64,000 nt of DNA from Gentiana macrophylla. Lineage: Eukaryota; Streptophyta; Magnoliopsida; Gentianales; Gentianaceae. The number at the start of each line of letters is the position of its first letter. Position 1 is the first letter of the stretch. The position numbers were made by a program, and so were the translations under genes. Positions 12,151 to 23,621 of this stretch are shown here, piece by piece. The stretch is taken from assembly GCA_026214975.1 (NCBI GenBank), contig JAOBSW010000622.1:62001-126000 (forward strand), read 5' to 3'. The notes under the pieces are model-generated. The model worked only from the letters and a program-made list of their open reading frames with translations. It searched no databases and had not been told where the DNA came from.

Positions 12151-13983
12151 TGATGAGCGTAATTTACCCTCAAAAATACAATTTATAAAAACTCAAAATG
12201 TGGGTAAACCAACTCTCTAACCAAACAGAGTACTGTGTCGATTGTTAGAATAGCTACAGAGTACGAGGTCGATCCCAAGGAAATGTGGTTGTGAGTACCA
12301 AAGCTTAACGTGTGTCTTAGTCTAGGCAATCAAAGTTGTGGTGGAGAGTATTATAACTAATGTAGAAAATAAATATTATTCTAACGGATTTATCTATGTG
12401 ATTAAAAAGCATAGCCGAATTATGATCCAACAAGTTATTTTCACCCCATAGGAAAGACTTGACAAGGAGTGTGTTTTATCCAATTTAGTTTATATGGCAT
12501 TCACGGGCGTCAACTTTTTATTCTTGCGTTAAGATCTGAACAACTCTCGCCTAACCCCCATACCAGGCTTATTAACCTTCCCTTTAGAAAGCTAACTCGC
12601 CTAACATGGTTGACCAGAATAAAAAGCTGATGAAGACCTCACATATGCATAGTCCTAACTTGTCACTAAGGTTGACAATCTAACTATTAAGGCTATGTTT
12701 AGTGATTCTAATACCTGTTTCCCACATCTCGTACCGATATGAATCTCACATATGCATAGTCCTCGACTGTCACTTAGGTTGTCAATCTTACAATCAAGAC
12801 TATGTTTAGTGATACCCATATCCCACATCTCTTGAAAAATGCATCTATAAGCTCAATGTAACTTGTGAACAAGGTTGTCAATCTCATTCAAAGCTATTAA
12901 AACGATCAAAACAAGTTTTAGAACATGAGTTTATCATACGAACGTTTAATTACGCGCTACACAACTCCCATCTCATCTCCCTTTTAGGGATTTTCACCCG
13001 TTTTCACATATTTCGGCTATGTATATATTTAGCTACACATAACAACGGAAAAGGAAAATATACTACATATATATAGGTACATTGATATATATAAGTATAT
13101 AAGCACATATATATAGTTATATGTATAACAAAAATGAAAGAAACAAGAAAGAACAGAAGGAAAACGATATTATAACGTTAACGATTTGAATTACAACTAC
13201 GATATTATAACTACATACATATATATATAGGCCCAAAAACAAAGAAAAATGAAGGGAAGAAGAAGAGAAAGGAGGGGGAAGAAAGGGGCAATTGTTTCAA
13301 TGGAAATGGAAGGGTATTTATAGGAGAAAATCTGGTCCGGCGCGTGCCGGAATGTGTCCGGCGCGTGCCGGAATAGCGGAATTTGATTCTTCTGACAGAG
13401 GCCATGTGATGTAATGATAATTTCCGGCGCGTGCCGGGATGTTTCAGGCGCGCGCCGGAATGTGTCAAAATATCCGTTCAGTAAAATTACCATAACTTGA
13501 GTTGTAGACCTCCAATTGACATGATTCAAAATGCGTTGGAAAGCTCGTTCAAAGATATAAAACTTTCATGCAGAAGTCATCATCAGAAAATGCCTCTAAG
13601 TTGGGTCAAATGTCCGTCGAAAACAGGTTACGGTATAAGCCTGTAGGAAAAATGATCCGTTTGAACTCGTAAGCTTGTGGCATCTTCTTCTATCCATCTA
13701 AATACATATTTTAGGGCTCGAAACGTGTCGTCACTTGGGATCTCGATCAACCTATAGTCCTGCAATAAATCACCAGAATACCAAGCGTAAATCCGACACG
13801 ACACTCCGGTTACTAAACCGGTACAAAACCTGATAAAAACACGATATTTTATAAAATACTTACTACTTACACATTTATATAAAACTAAGTAATTAATTAC
13901 TTGAAATGATATAAAGCTGCTCAAAATGATATCAGAAATGGGGTAAAAAGTTATGATAATAACAGTGAATTTATCCCTCATCA
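12151..13983 (-). repeat. 3' LTR of element C
   Basis: 1833 bp, TGATGAGC...CCTCATCA on the plus strand. The minus-strand TATA box (reverse complement of TATTTATA) is at 13315-13322. Four GC-rich palindromic motifs sit just upstream of it (13337-13458). Confidence 0.9.
13337..13458 (-). repeat. GC-rich palindromic motif array in the left LTR of C
   Basis: Four copies of CCGGCGCGTGCCGG or close variants at 13337, 13358, 13424 and 13445, arranged as two pairs. They lie upstream of the minus-strand TATA box at 13315-13322 and are kept in the other LTR at 19253-19374. They could act as enhancer elements, which is an inference. Confidence 0.8.
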
Positions 13984-14016
13984 CAACCCCCCACTTCGCT
14001 TTTGGTCGTCCTCGAG
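13984..14016 (-). other. Polypurine tract of C
   Basis: Read on the minus strand: GAGGACGACC, a short spacer, then AAGTGGGGGGTTG directly before the LTR start TGATGAGG. A related motif recurs inside the element at 15380-15412. Confidence 0.8.
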
Positions 14017-16291
14017 CAAAACAAGTGATAAAACAAAATGAATGAGGGACAAATTCATGAAAAGATAAGATATAAGGGACAACCAGATGATGCAACCAAT
14101 CGAATCATAACCACACGTTAATCTCAATATAAATGTATAACTGAGTGCGTGTGTGAATAGTCTCACAAAATTATTAACAAGCAATTAATCATGAAATCAA
14201 GCATGCAAGACTTGTAGTTGCAAACCATAGGCTTAAGAATGATACCAATCCCCACTAATCGAGACATTTGGATTCAAGAATTTAGATAGGGTAGGACTTG
14301 AAAGGTTATAACGTTAGGCCAGGGTAATTTCGGTTAATCGAAAAGGATATTTTGGGAACTGGAGAAAAAGAAGTACGAGTGAACCTAATCAACTTATGTA
14401 CCTTATCTCTACCATACAAACCATCCAAACTCCCTTTTTTTTATCACCTTTAACACTTTGGGAACCATAGGATGCTAACATACTCGAACTCATTTCAAGC
14501 GTCATGAGGTGAGATCGAATACATTAGCACCTATCTAACTATCCCATCTTTAACATCATAAAAATTAACTTTGAACTCATCACTTTGATTCCAACCCTTT
14601 ATTTCTATATACATCCAAGTTTGTTTGTTTTAATTTTTTTTTGTTTTTTTTGTTTTTTTTTAAGAGAAAGAAGAAATAAGTACAATTTTTCTTTCCTTTT
14701 TGGCCCAAAACCGAGCACCATGCCCAACTGAGCTCCGCCTCTCCTTATAACTCAAAACCAAGAAACACCAACCCAACTAGAAACATCATTTCCCCCACCC
14801 TACACTTGTTTTAGCAAATGTGGTCCAACAAAAGATTAAGTCCACTCGTAGGGTAAAAATGAAGAAAATGTGACCAAAATAAGGCTCAAGGGTAGGTTTT
14901 TGACTAAGTAACAAAACGGCTATAAGCGAATGGTGGTCAGACCATTCTATCAAGGCTGAGAGGGGCTATGAAGGTCAAATGTTCGGCTTAGGCTTATTTG
15001 GCTATGGTAGGGTCAAAGAGACGCCATGACCGTCATCCCTAACTTCGATTCCAAACACCTTTTTATTTCGCCTCGAAAGGATATCAAGCCTATGTTCTAG
15101 TTGCTATAAAAGCATGCTTACATGATATCTTACAAAAGTTGCATGTTAACAAAATATTGAGATTATACGTTCATAAGGAGTTCATGTTACACGAATAAAT
15201 TTGAGGTTAGAATGTACTTACGGTTCACATTGGTTGTACACATCCAAATTGATCACTACATCTTTCAATCCATGAAATATATACCTTGCACTAAATAATG
15301 CTCGAAAAAGAATAAAAAACTAAGGGATTTTATGATACAAAATAAAAACTTAATGCCATTTCTAGACCAACCACGACTCTACCCCCCACTTACGAACTTG
15401 TATTGTCCCAAGCGTGTGAATGAGATAGAGAGGAAGACTTAGCTTATAAACCTGGCAGAAAGGTGCTATCGAATCCCGTGAATAAAACCATGAGAAAGCA
15501 CGACCGAATCCCTATACCAAAACAACCAAAACAAAGCAAACACGGGACATGGTCCTCGTGCAAGACATCGGACAGGGATATGGGAATAATAATAAAATGG
15601 CCCTGTCACGTCAGAAAATTCGATAGGCAATATTTAGCACAATAACTTTAAATGGAAAAATCACCATAAGGCTATCGAATCCCGTGTGGGTGATCTTTAG
15701 CATCTACTATAAGGCCACAGAGGCATACGCATCATAGAGAGCATCAAACGTGCATACATAACATATTCAGGCATCAATTCATACAAGATTACATAAACAT
15801 TCACACAGTTTTATTAAGGCGGGGTTGCCTCCCCCAAGCGCCTTCGTTTTACGTCGTTGGCTCGACCAGGAATTTGAAACAGACTAGATCATAAAATGAA
15901 ATGTGGACAAAGCAGTGATTGTGAGTCTTTTATCCCCAGATCCTCAAGGGTTCTTTCAAATTGTTCTAACAACCTAAGTCGAAGAAATGAAGCGTTTGAA
16001 TTTTTCTCTGTATTCTCCCTCGGGATTTTCGGATAACCACCCAATCGTTCCCTTTTTAATAACATTCAAACCTTCATCTTGAGACTTGGTTGTGCTTTGT
16101 GTTCATCTTTCATTGTGATCACAGATTCTACATTTCATTAAAACTAGTCTTATCCAAATTATGATTATTAACAGGCTGCCTCCCGGTAGCGCTTTTGTTT
16201 AACGTCGTTTGCTTGACCAGATGGCACTTAACAGACTCAAAACATAAACAACTCAAAACAGCACTAACCATTTATTTTCAAACAAGTAAAA
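14017..16291 (-). other. Downstream interior of C, no convincing ORF
   Basis: About 2.3 kb. Contents: a T-rich stretch near 14626-14665, a second polypurine-like motif at 15380-15412, a repeated 16-mer (GCTATCGAATCCCGTG near 15466 and 15671) and two copies of a roughly 50-bp motif around TTGCCTCCC and AACGTCGTT-like sequence (15828-15880 and 16173-16222). The last type of sequence is familiar from Athila/Tat elements, from memory. No pol domains are visible. Confidence 0.65.
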
Positions 16292-16621
16292 TCAACCAAA
16301 ATCGAAACTCAAAAAGATCAACAGCTTAAGAAAAGTGAATAATGCGAGAACCATTGAAATTGAATTTTCTAGAAACGTACCTCTTTTGGTCCTCGATGCC
16401 ATCTCCTCCCAGCCGGAGAATCTTCTTTTATCAGCCTGTCGAGCCATCTTCTTCGCTATTCTATAAAGTTCATCCATCGGGGAGTACACAAACTGGACCG
16501 TAGAAAATTCATTCTCACAGAGTAGGCGAATGTAGTAATCCGGGACCGTTATATCAAATATTACCAACTCTCCCGGTGGCTCTACCAAAGATGGACGATC
16601 AATCTCGTCAGGATTTCTCAT
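16292..16621 (-). CDS. Element C ORF3, unknown protein (109 aa)
   Basis: Minus-strand frame of 109 codons whose ATG overlaps the stop of the preceding ORF as ATGA (16618-16621). The N-terminal two thirds are mixed charged and hydrophobic. The C-terminal end is hydrophobic (residues about 88-107) and may be read-through into non-coding sequence. I recognise no domain. The overlap in a different frame suggests that ORF2 and ORF3 were one reading frame separated by a small indel, or that reinitiation joins them. Confidence 0.4.
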   Translation of the reverse strand: MRNPDEIDRPSLVEPPGELVIFDITVPDYYIRLLCENEFSTVQFVYSPMDELYRIAKKMARQADKRRFSGWEEMASRTKRGTFLENSISMVLALFTFLKLLIFLSFDFG

Positions 16622-17244
16622 ACACTCCTTAAGGAAATCTCCAATTGGGAGTGATAAAGAAATAGGCGATCCCGTCTGCTCCCAAACTCTGTCTCATCAA
16701 AGAGTGCACTCAAATCTATCACACACCCCTCCACATCATTATTTTGTGGTTCATCGGGAGGGTGTGTAATAGACAGAAGTTGCACCTCTACCATCTCCAA
16801 ATCCTGCAGCTCATTTTCATACCAAAACGAGCTATTTTCATCACCAAAGGTTTCTTGCTCAGTCATAACAATGATCGGTTCCACCACACACTCCTCCAGA
16901 GGTAAAGGTGCGGTAGGTAGAACGTGGAACCTACCATAATCAAATATCGCAATTGGAGGTGGGACTATGAGCAATCCCAACTCACTCCCTGGCTCAGAAA
17001 TCTCATTATAGCAATCTGAATCATCAACCTCACTCTCAACCTGAACTTCTTCAGTGATAACATTATCATCCCGGACCACCTCTATTGCACATGTCTTTTC
17101 CTCTTTCTCATGCCTCATTATTTCAATCAATTGCCCCACCCTCTCTTGAAGATTTCTTATGGTGGAGTTAGTACTTCTATCAAACTCTTCCATATCCTTC
17201 TTTAGTTGAATCAAATTCTCGTCCAAAAGAGTAATCTGCTCCAT
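16618..17244 (-). CDS. Element C ORF2, coiled-coil and acidic gag-like protein (208 aa)
   Basis: Minus-strand ORF of 208 codons starting with ATG. Residues about 1-50 form a likely coiled coil, with the segment IRNLQERVGQLIEIM. This resembles the NLE-x-QVGQLA-type segment near the C-terminal side of gag in Athila/Tat elements. The rest is strongly acidic with proline patches. There is no zinc knuckle, protease or RT motif. It probably represents a remnant or specialised gag derivative that helps packaging. The similarity is short, so the gag assignment is an inference. Confidence 0.5.
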   Translation of the reverse strand: MEQITLLDENLIQLKKDMEEFDRSTNSTIRNLQERVGQLIEIMRHEKEEKTCAIEVVRDDNVITEEVQVESEVDDSDCYNEISEPGSELGLLIVPPPIAIFDYGRFHVLPTAPLPLEECVVEPIIVMTEQETFGDENSSFWYENELQDLEMVEVQLLSITHPPDEPQNNDVEGCVIDLSALFDETEFGSRRDRLFLYHSQLEISLRSV

Positions 17245-17336
17245 TTGAATGTCGGTGAGGTCTTTTTGTGGCAGGGGGAAAACTGATCATACTGACTTTG
17301 ATTCATTGGAGGTGAGTAATAGGCTTCTTGCCAGGA

Positions 17337-17636
17337 TTAATTCTGATCAACTGACTGAATCTGTGCAAAGTTGTCAATATGCCTAGCGTGAGAACCAAAT
17401 TCATGATAAGCATAGGGGCTCTGATAACCCTCATACTGTTGTGGCTCATTACTCGAATAACCATAATTCTGGTCCTGGTATGCATTAGGGCAATTATAGG
17501 ACCAAGAACCCTGATTACTCTGCTGTTGATACTGAGGCTCAGGCATATACTGTTGTTGATAACATTGTTCAGGTGCTTGAGTTTGGTAAGGGTATTGTTG
17601 TTCAGGTGAGTAGTATTGATTGAAAAATTCATCCAT
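17337..17636 (-). CDS. Element C ORF1, Tyr/Gln-rich protein (99 aa)
   Basis: Minus-strand ORF of 99 codons, ATG start, dominated by Gln, Tyr, Pro, Asn and Ser (repeated QYQQQ, YNCPN and YGYSSN-type patches). Low-complexity Y/Q-rich tracts of this kind often lie in the spacer of Athila/Tat gag proteins upstream of the coiled coil, which fits ORF2 lying 90 bp downstream. No folded domain is apparent. ORF1-3 are the only coding candidates in C. Confidence 0.5.
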   Translation of the reverse strand: MDEFFNQYYSPEQQYPYQTQAPEQCYQQQYMPEPQYQQQSNQGSWSYNCPNAYQDQNYGYSSNEPQQYEGYQSPYAYHEFGSHARHIDNFAQIQSVDQN

Positions 17637-17681
17637 TTAAGCTCAAACTGCAAGATCTCAGAAAACAACAAGAAAACAAAA

Positions 17682-17742
17682 TTATTATTATTATTATTAT
17701 TATTATTTTAATCCTTACACACACACACACACACACACACGA
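17682..17742. repeat. Microsatellites (ATT)n and (CA)n in the leader of C
   Basis: About eight ATT units (17682-17706) are followed by about twelve CA units (17717-17742), upstream of ORF1 in the minus-strand leader. Confidence 0.9.
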
Positions 17743-18000
17743 TATTTTAGACCTCTCAAGAAAAATCCTGGTAGCCGAAGGCCCTAAGCCCCAGTTTTAG
17801 CTGGACTTACAAGATATCAACCTAATATAACAACCCCGTAAAGAGATTGGGTTGAGTACCAAAGTCGTATTCAAACCGAGTTTAGAACAATATCACTTCA
17901 AAGATCCATGACTCCTATCGAAATCTAAATAAAACAATAAAATAAAACCTAGGCCCAAGCCTTCGGTTCACTTACAAGATATCACAACAAAACACACATC

Positions 18001-18018
18001 TCCCCGGCAACGGCGCCA
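18001..18018 (-). other. Primer-binding site of C (tRNA-Asp type)
   Basis: Minus strand TGGCGCCGTTGCCGGGGA, complementary to the CCCCGGCAACGGCGCCA end of plant tRNA-Asp. It lies five bases inside the right LTR and sets the element on the minus strand. Confidence 0.9.
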
Positions 18019-19085
18019 ATTTTTGATGAGCGTAATTTACCCCGCAAAAATACAATTTATAAAAACTCGAAATCTGTGGGTAAACCAACTCTCTAACCAG
18101 CAGAGTACCGGGTCGATTGTTAGAATAGCTACAGGAGTACGAGGTCGATCCCAAGGGAAATGTGGTTGTGAGTACCAAAGCGAACGTGTGTCTTAGTCTA
18201 GGCAATCAAAGTTGTGGTGGAGAGTATTATAACTAATGCAGAAAATAAATATTATTCTAACGGATTTATCTATGTGATTAAAAAGCATAGCCGAATTATG
18301 ATCCAACAAGTTATTTTCACCCCATAGGAAAGACTTGACAAGGAGTGTGTTTTATCCAATTTAGTTTATATGGCATTCACGGGCGTCAACTTTTTATTCT
18401 TGCGTTAAGGTCTGAACAACTCTCGCCTAACCCCCATACCAGGCTTATTAACCTTCCCTTTAGAAAGCTAACTCGCCTAACATGGTTGACCAGAATAAAA
18501 AGCTGATGAAGGCCTCACATATGCATAGTCCTAACTTGTCACTAAGGTTGTCAATCTAACTATTAAGGCTATGTTTAGTGATTCTAATACATGTTTCCCA
18601 CATCTCGTACCGATATGAATCTCACATATGCATAGTCCTGACCTGTCACTTAGGTTGTCAATCTTACAATCAAGACTATGTTTAGTGATACCCATATCCC
18701 ACATCTCGCCGCAAAATGCATCTATAAGCTCGATGTAATAGTGAACAAGGTTGTCAATCTCATTCAAAGCTATTAAAACGATCAAAACAAGTTTTAGAAC
18801 ATGAGTTTATCATACGAACGTTTAATTACGCGCTACACAACTCCCATCTCATCTCCCTTTTAGGGATTTTCACCCGTTTTCACATATTTCGGCTATGTAT
18901 ATATTTAGCTACACATAACAATAGAAAAGGAAAATATACTATATATATATAGGTACATTGATATATATAAGTATATAAGCATATATATAGTTATATGTAT
19001 AACAAAAATGAAAGAAACAAGAAAGAACAAAAGGAAAACGATATTATAACGATAACGATTTAAATTACAACTACGATATTATAAC

Positions 19086-19090
<5 letters not shown>

Positions 19091-19146
<56 letters not shown>
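19091..19146. repeat. (AT)n microsatellite in the right LTR of C
   Basis: About 28 AT units. The left LTR has only a short ATATATATAT at the same place (near 13219), so the array expanded after insertion. Confidence 0.95.
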
Positions 19147-19147
<1 letters not shown>

Positions 19148-19252
19148 CCCAAAAACAAAGAAAAATGAAGGGAAGAAGAAGAGAAAGGAAGGGGAAGAAA
19201 GGGGCAATTGTTTCAATGGAAATGGAAGGGTATTTATAGGAGAAAATATGGT

Positions 19253-19374
19253 CCGGCGCGTGCCGGAATGTGTCCGGCGCGCGCCAGAATAACGGAATTT
19301 GATTCTCCTAACAGAGGCCATGTGATGTAATGATAATTTCTGGCGCGTGCCGGGATGTTTCCGGCGCGCGCCGG
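19253..19374 (-). repeat. GC-rich palindromic motif array in the right LTR of C
   Basis: Four CCGGCGCG-type palindromes at 19253, 19273, 19340 and 19361, upstream of the minus-strand TATA box. Same spacing as in the left LTR with a few substitutions. Confidence 0.8.
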
Positions 19375-19899
19375 AATGTGTCAAAATATCCGTTCAGTAA
19401 AATGCCCATAACTTGAGTTGTAGACCTCCAATTGACATGATTCAAAAATAGTTGAAAAGCTCGTTTGAAGATCTAAAACCTTCATGAAGAAGGCATCCCC
19501 GGAAAATGACTCTAAGTTGGGTCAAATGTCCGTCGAAAACAGGTTACGGTATAAGCATGTAGGAAAAATGATCCGTTTGAACTCGTAAGCTTGTGGCATC
19601 TTCTTCTATCCCTCTAAATACATCTTTTAGGGCTCAAAACGTGTCGTCACTTGGGATATCGATCAACCTATAATCCTGCAATAAATCACCAAAATACCAA
19701 GCGTAAATCCGACACGACACTCAGGTTACTAAACCGGTACAAAACCTGATAAAAACACGATATTTTATAAAATACTTACTACTTACACATTTATATAAAA
19801 CTAAGGAATTAATGACTTGAAATGATATAAAGCTGCTCAAAATGATATCAGAAATTGGGTTAAAAGTTATGATAATAACAGTGAATTTATCCCTCATCA

Positions 19900-22800
19900 C
19901 GTATTGTAGCACATTAATAACTATATAAGGCAAATTTATTGTGTATCCCTTAGTGAAAACATTTCATTGGGAGGCAGGCCGAGCATCAGTCCCGAAGACT
20001 ACGCAATAACCTATTTCTGAGTATGGAATACTCTATCTCTGGTGAAATCAGAGATTTCCTCCAAATATTTTGGATAAACATATTGGAGTTTCGAGTAGTT
20101 GTCAGACCAGATGTCACTACTTGAAAAAGCTCCCACTAGCTTGTATCTTTCATATGACCCCGAAGGTCGATATGAACAGGCTATGTAACTTCTTTAAATC
20201 TAGTACCCTTTCCCGTTTGAAAGGAAACTTAGTCAAGGTTCCTTTGAGACAGTGTTCCTTTGACTGGGAGATAGGAATCACCCTAAGCCAGTCTTCAGAT
20301 CTTGTCTTTATAGAACATATACTAATTAATAGAATAGAAAGAAGCGTTTATCTAAATACATAAACCATTTGCGTTTATATATTTTTAAGATGCGTTACTA
20401 ATACCTTTTCAGCAATGCTTAGTGGTTCTGACTTAATCAAACAAAAGTCCGAGTCTTAGGTTCGTGCTACGAATGTTATATTTATCGTCAATAAGACAAA
20501 CAAATTATCCTATTGAAAATGAATATGTTCGTTCCAACGAATCCGAAAAACAGAAAATGAATTTTCTGTGATACTCAAGAATTGAATCGGATATTCATTT
20601 CCTTGTATCACTCCCACTAGTCTATCTGAAATAAATACCCGTTGTCTATTTTATTTATCGTTTAATGCAAAGCTACCTAGTTCTTCCAAAGAACATAGCT
20701 TTTGAGAAAATTGCTAAGGATGCATTGGTCAGTGATCCGGAATCACTTTCCTTATCCTCTAATTTCCAATTTATTAATTTTCCGGTTTAGCCTTAAAACT
20801 ACTTAGTTTAGACCACTAACACGTATAAACATTCTTTCCCATTCTCAACTTTCCATAGATGGAAACAATCTTGAACTAGCAGTTCGTTTGAGTAGACACT
20901 ACTTTTGAATTATGGGATGTTCAGTGTTACTTGCTTGGACTATCGATTTTTCTAATCGTCAAATCATAAGACCAAAGTTCCCACTAGTTTATCGGTTCCA
21001 AATACCGTCTAACTAGCAACACTTTGTATCGAATGGTTTGTGAGATCATAATAAAGCTCCCTCTAGTTTATCGGTTCCAAATACCGTCTAACTAGAAACA
21101 CTTTGTATTTATGATTTTTCAAAGATTCGAAAATCAATCAGAACTAAGCTCCCACTAGTTTATCAGTTCCAAATACTGTCTAACTAGCAACACTTTATTC
21201 TAGTTTTTCCAATAAATGGAGAAACTCTTGTGCATTCTATTACACATTTCCAATGATTCAGAAAAACAAGAAATCATAAGACTAAGGCTCCCACTAGTTT
21301 ATCGGTTCCAAATACCGTCTAACTAGCAACGCCTTATATATATGATTTTCCAATTTTTCAATTTAGAAATTTGTTGTCTAATTACACTTTTGAAATTCAC
21401 TAAATGAATTTTATATGATAGTCCTATGTCATCTTTTGTAAACTAATATGGTCGTCTCTCATTAGACACGAGTGACACCCGTAACACACGTGACATACCT
21501 ATACTATGTCACTTAAGTTTTTAAAGGCTTAAGATCTAGAATAAATCTTTTCTGAAAAATTAACTGCATTGTTTGATAATTACAACGTACTTGTTACTTT
21601 CCACATTTTTAATGATGTCCTATTACTAACAATTTAGTAACCTAGAGATTTAATTGTAATTAAAATGACAGAAAGTTAAATTCAAAAATAAATTTTCACT
21701 ACTAGATTTATTTTAGGAATAATAAACAACATAAAAAAAAGTTTATCCTACCATTCCAAGGATTTAACCTCGCACAGTACTGTCCAAGAGGGTCAATATC
21801 AGCACTATGACGGTTAAACTGAGACAATCTCTGTCAATGATTAAGCTTCGAGAAACAAACATCTCACGGGAATCAGACATCCCGGATCTTAATCATTGAT
21901 TACCTTCCTTTTCTAGCCTAGATATTTCGAAAATATCCATAAAGAGTGTGACCTACTATATCAGATCTCAGAGTACGCCCCGAGTATGCCTACGAGGGGC
22001 AGGTCAGTGACCCGACGAGTACCCGATATCCTATCCTTTCGGAGACCAAGCCTTGAATTTTGATAGCGGTGAACACCATCCAAAGGGGGCCGAAATCAAA
22101 GCGGCATAAGGCGTCACCATTCTCTCACGTGCTTGCACCTATAGTAGAGGCCGTGGGGTCGGCTGTCGCCTTCCCCTCTCCCACTCAATATTTTGAAAAA
22201 GTGGTGGGTTTACTAATTACTGTTTTGGCCTTGACAATAAGAAACAATAAATCAAAGTACTCCGAATAGGGTCGGATATGTAGACAAGCCTATGCCATCT
22301 TATTCATTGGAACATATGTGACAGTTCGGGCCAATCCGGCAAGAGAAGCCCCGTTTATCCCGAAGGCTTATCGGCTATGATAAGTCTTGTCGAACTGCTG
22401 TAACGTACATCATACATGGAGGGGAGTCGATTGAGCCGAAGCTTGGTTGAACTCGCCCAACCATGGTTAGACCATTTCCGAACCCATGTACTAAGATTCT
22501 CCGATTTCTAAATTGTCACCCAAAGCGTAATCTCGTTTCTGTTTAAGGTGGGTTCACTGAGAATCCATCACCGAAAAGCTCAACGATTTATCCAAGTGGG
22601 ATTCACCGAGAATCCATCAATAAAATCGTAACGATTGACAAAACCCGGGTCCTCAGTTTTTATAATTTGCTACTTATTATTTAAGTACCACATATTAAAT
22701 TAATAAGCATTCATACTAATTATTCGAGTTATACACGTCTATTTTAATTTGAAATTAAAAAACTACGTGTATGCATTGGAGTGGAATCATGAAGATGCAA

Positions 22801-23605
22801 GTCATGGCAATTTTCCGGTTTTAAGCACGTAATCTTGATCAAACACAAAATTATACCGAAAAGTAAACACCGAGATGGACCGTTGGTACCCCCGACTAAC
22901 TATTTTCTAAGGAAAAGTAAAACTTATACTATGTCTTCGAGTCTTGATCTTCGAATCTTGAACTCGAACCGTCGGATCACGAACCACGAACACCCGAGAG
23001 GAGAAAAGGCTTTTAAATGAAATAAATCCAATTTATTTATAATTATAAAACCCTTTAATTTTTTAAATTTTTTTTTTGGGTCGGCTGAATAAGTCGGCCA
23101 GTATTAAAAAAAATACAGATTATAAAAAAAATCAAACAGCCGCCGGAAAACCGTAGCTGCATGCTAGTCTCATAAACAGGACTTATAGCGACGCTTTTCA
23201 GTGTCGCAGAAAGTCCTGTAGCAGTTTTAAAATTTTTTTTAACCAGTTCTCCTCGTTCATACCTTGGGTTTCACCTCGATCTTCAATTTTTCTTCAAGAT
23301 CTTCATCTTTTCGTGCCCGGAACAATAAAATTACAATAAAAGATGCTACTTTTACACATAATTTTCGAGAAAAAAGCATAAAAAAATACAAATCCTATGC
23401 TCAATTGTTACTAAACAAAGGAGCTACAAAATAGATCTACGGGTAAACAATACCAACCCCAATCCATCTCTTCAACCACAACATTCACAAGAATACAACA
23501 TGAATAAATTTCGAATTTTACCAAAAAAAAAACGAAATAAAAACATCTAAAACATGCTTTTCCACTCCAAGATCTAAAATTCATATACTTTGATGGTTAG
23601 ATCAC
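19900..23605 (-). other. 5' part of the interior of LARD A, non-coding
   Basis: Continues the A interior. 19901-19940 matches the reverse complement of B around 8340-8380. No coding domain. Includes the four-copy tandem motif (20976-21325) and a motif block with GGTCAGTGACCCG (21962-22025). It also contains the 370-bp segment (22220-22585) that is found again inside element E. 22.8-23.6 kb is AT-rich and shows nothing else I can name. Confidence 0.75.
20976..21325 (-). repeat. Four-copy tandem motif in LARD A
   Basis: Plus-strand core CCCACTAGTTTATCGGTTCC followed by AAATACCGTCTAACTAG, with copies starting near 20976, 21057, 21149 and 21287. It is the reverse complement of the B repeats at 6982-7286. 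Copy number and spacing differ between the two elements while the core is kept. Confidence 0.85.
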
Positions 23606-23621
23606 AGGCTCTGCTACCACT
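23606..23621 (-). other. Primer-binding site of A (initiator tRNA-Met type)
   Basis: Minus strand GTGGTAGCAGAGCC directly follows the LTR end, close to TGGTATCAGAGC. It fixes the orientation of A. Confidence 0.8.

Larger units (their letters stand above)
12103..19899 (-). mobile_element. Element C: non-autonomous Gypsy-like element with a tRNA-Asp primer site
   Basis: Two direct LTRs (12151-13983 and 18024-19899) with TGATGAG...CTCATCA ends flank a 4.0-kb interior on the minus strand. The primer site next to the right LTR (18001-18018) is complementary to the 3' end of tRNA-Asp, as in Athila elements. A G-rich polypurine tract adjoins the left LTR. The interior has gag-like ORFs but no protease, RT or integrase. 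No TSD can be found. On the left, a second primer-site copy and about 28 bp of leader (12103-12147) lie outside the left LTR, which indicates a shortened tandem arrangement. Confidence 0.85.
18024..19899 (-). repeat. 5' LTR of element C
   Basis: 1876 bp, colinear with 12151-13983. It is longer mainly because of an AT microsatellite at about 19091-19146. Minus-strand TATA box at 19231-19238, palindromic array at 19253-19374. Confidence 0.9.

Noticed and set aside
13197..13529. Minus-strand ORFs with HSGTRR/HAPD-type repeats in the C LTR
   Set aside because: They translate the palindromic promoter array and poly-pyrimidine sequence; the repeated peptides follow from the DNA repeat.
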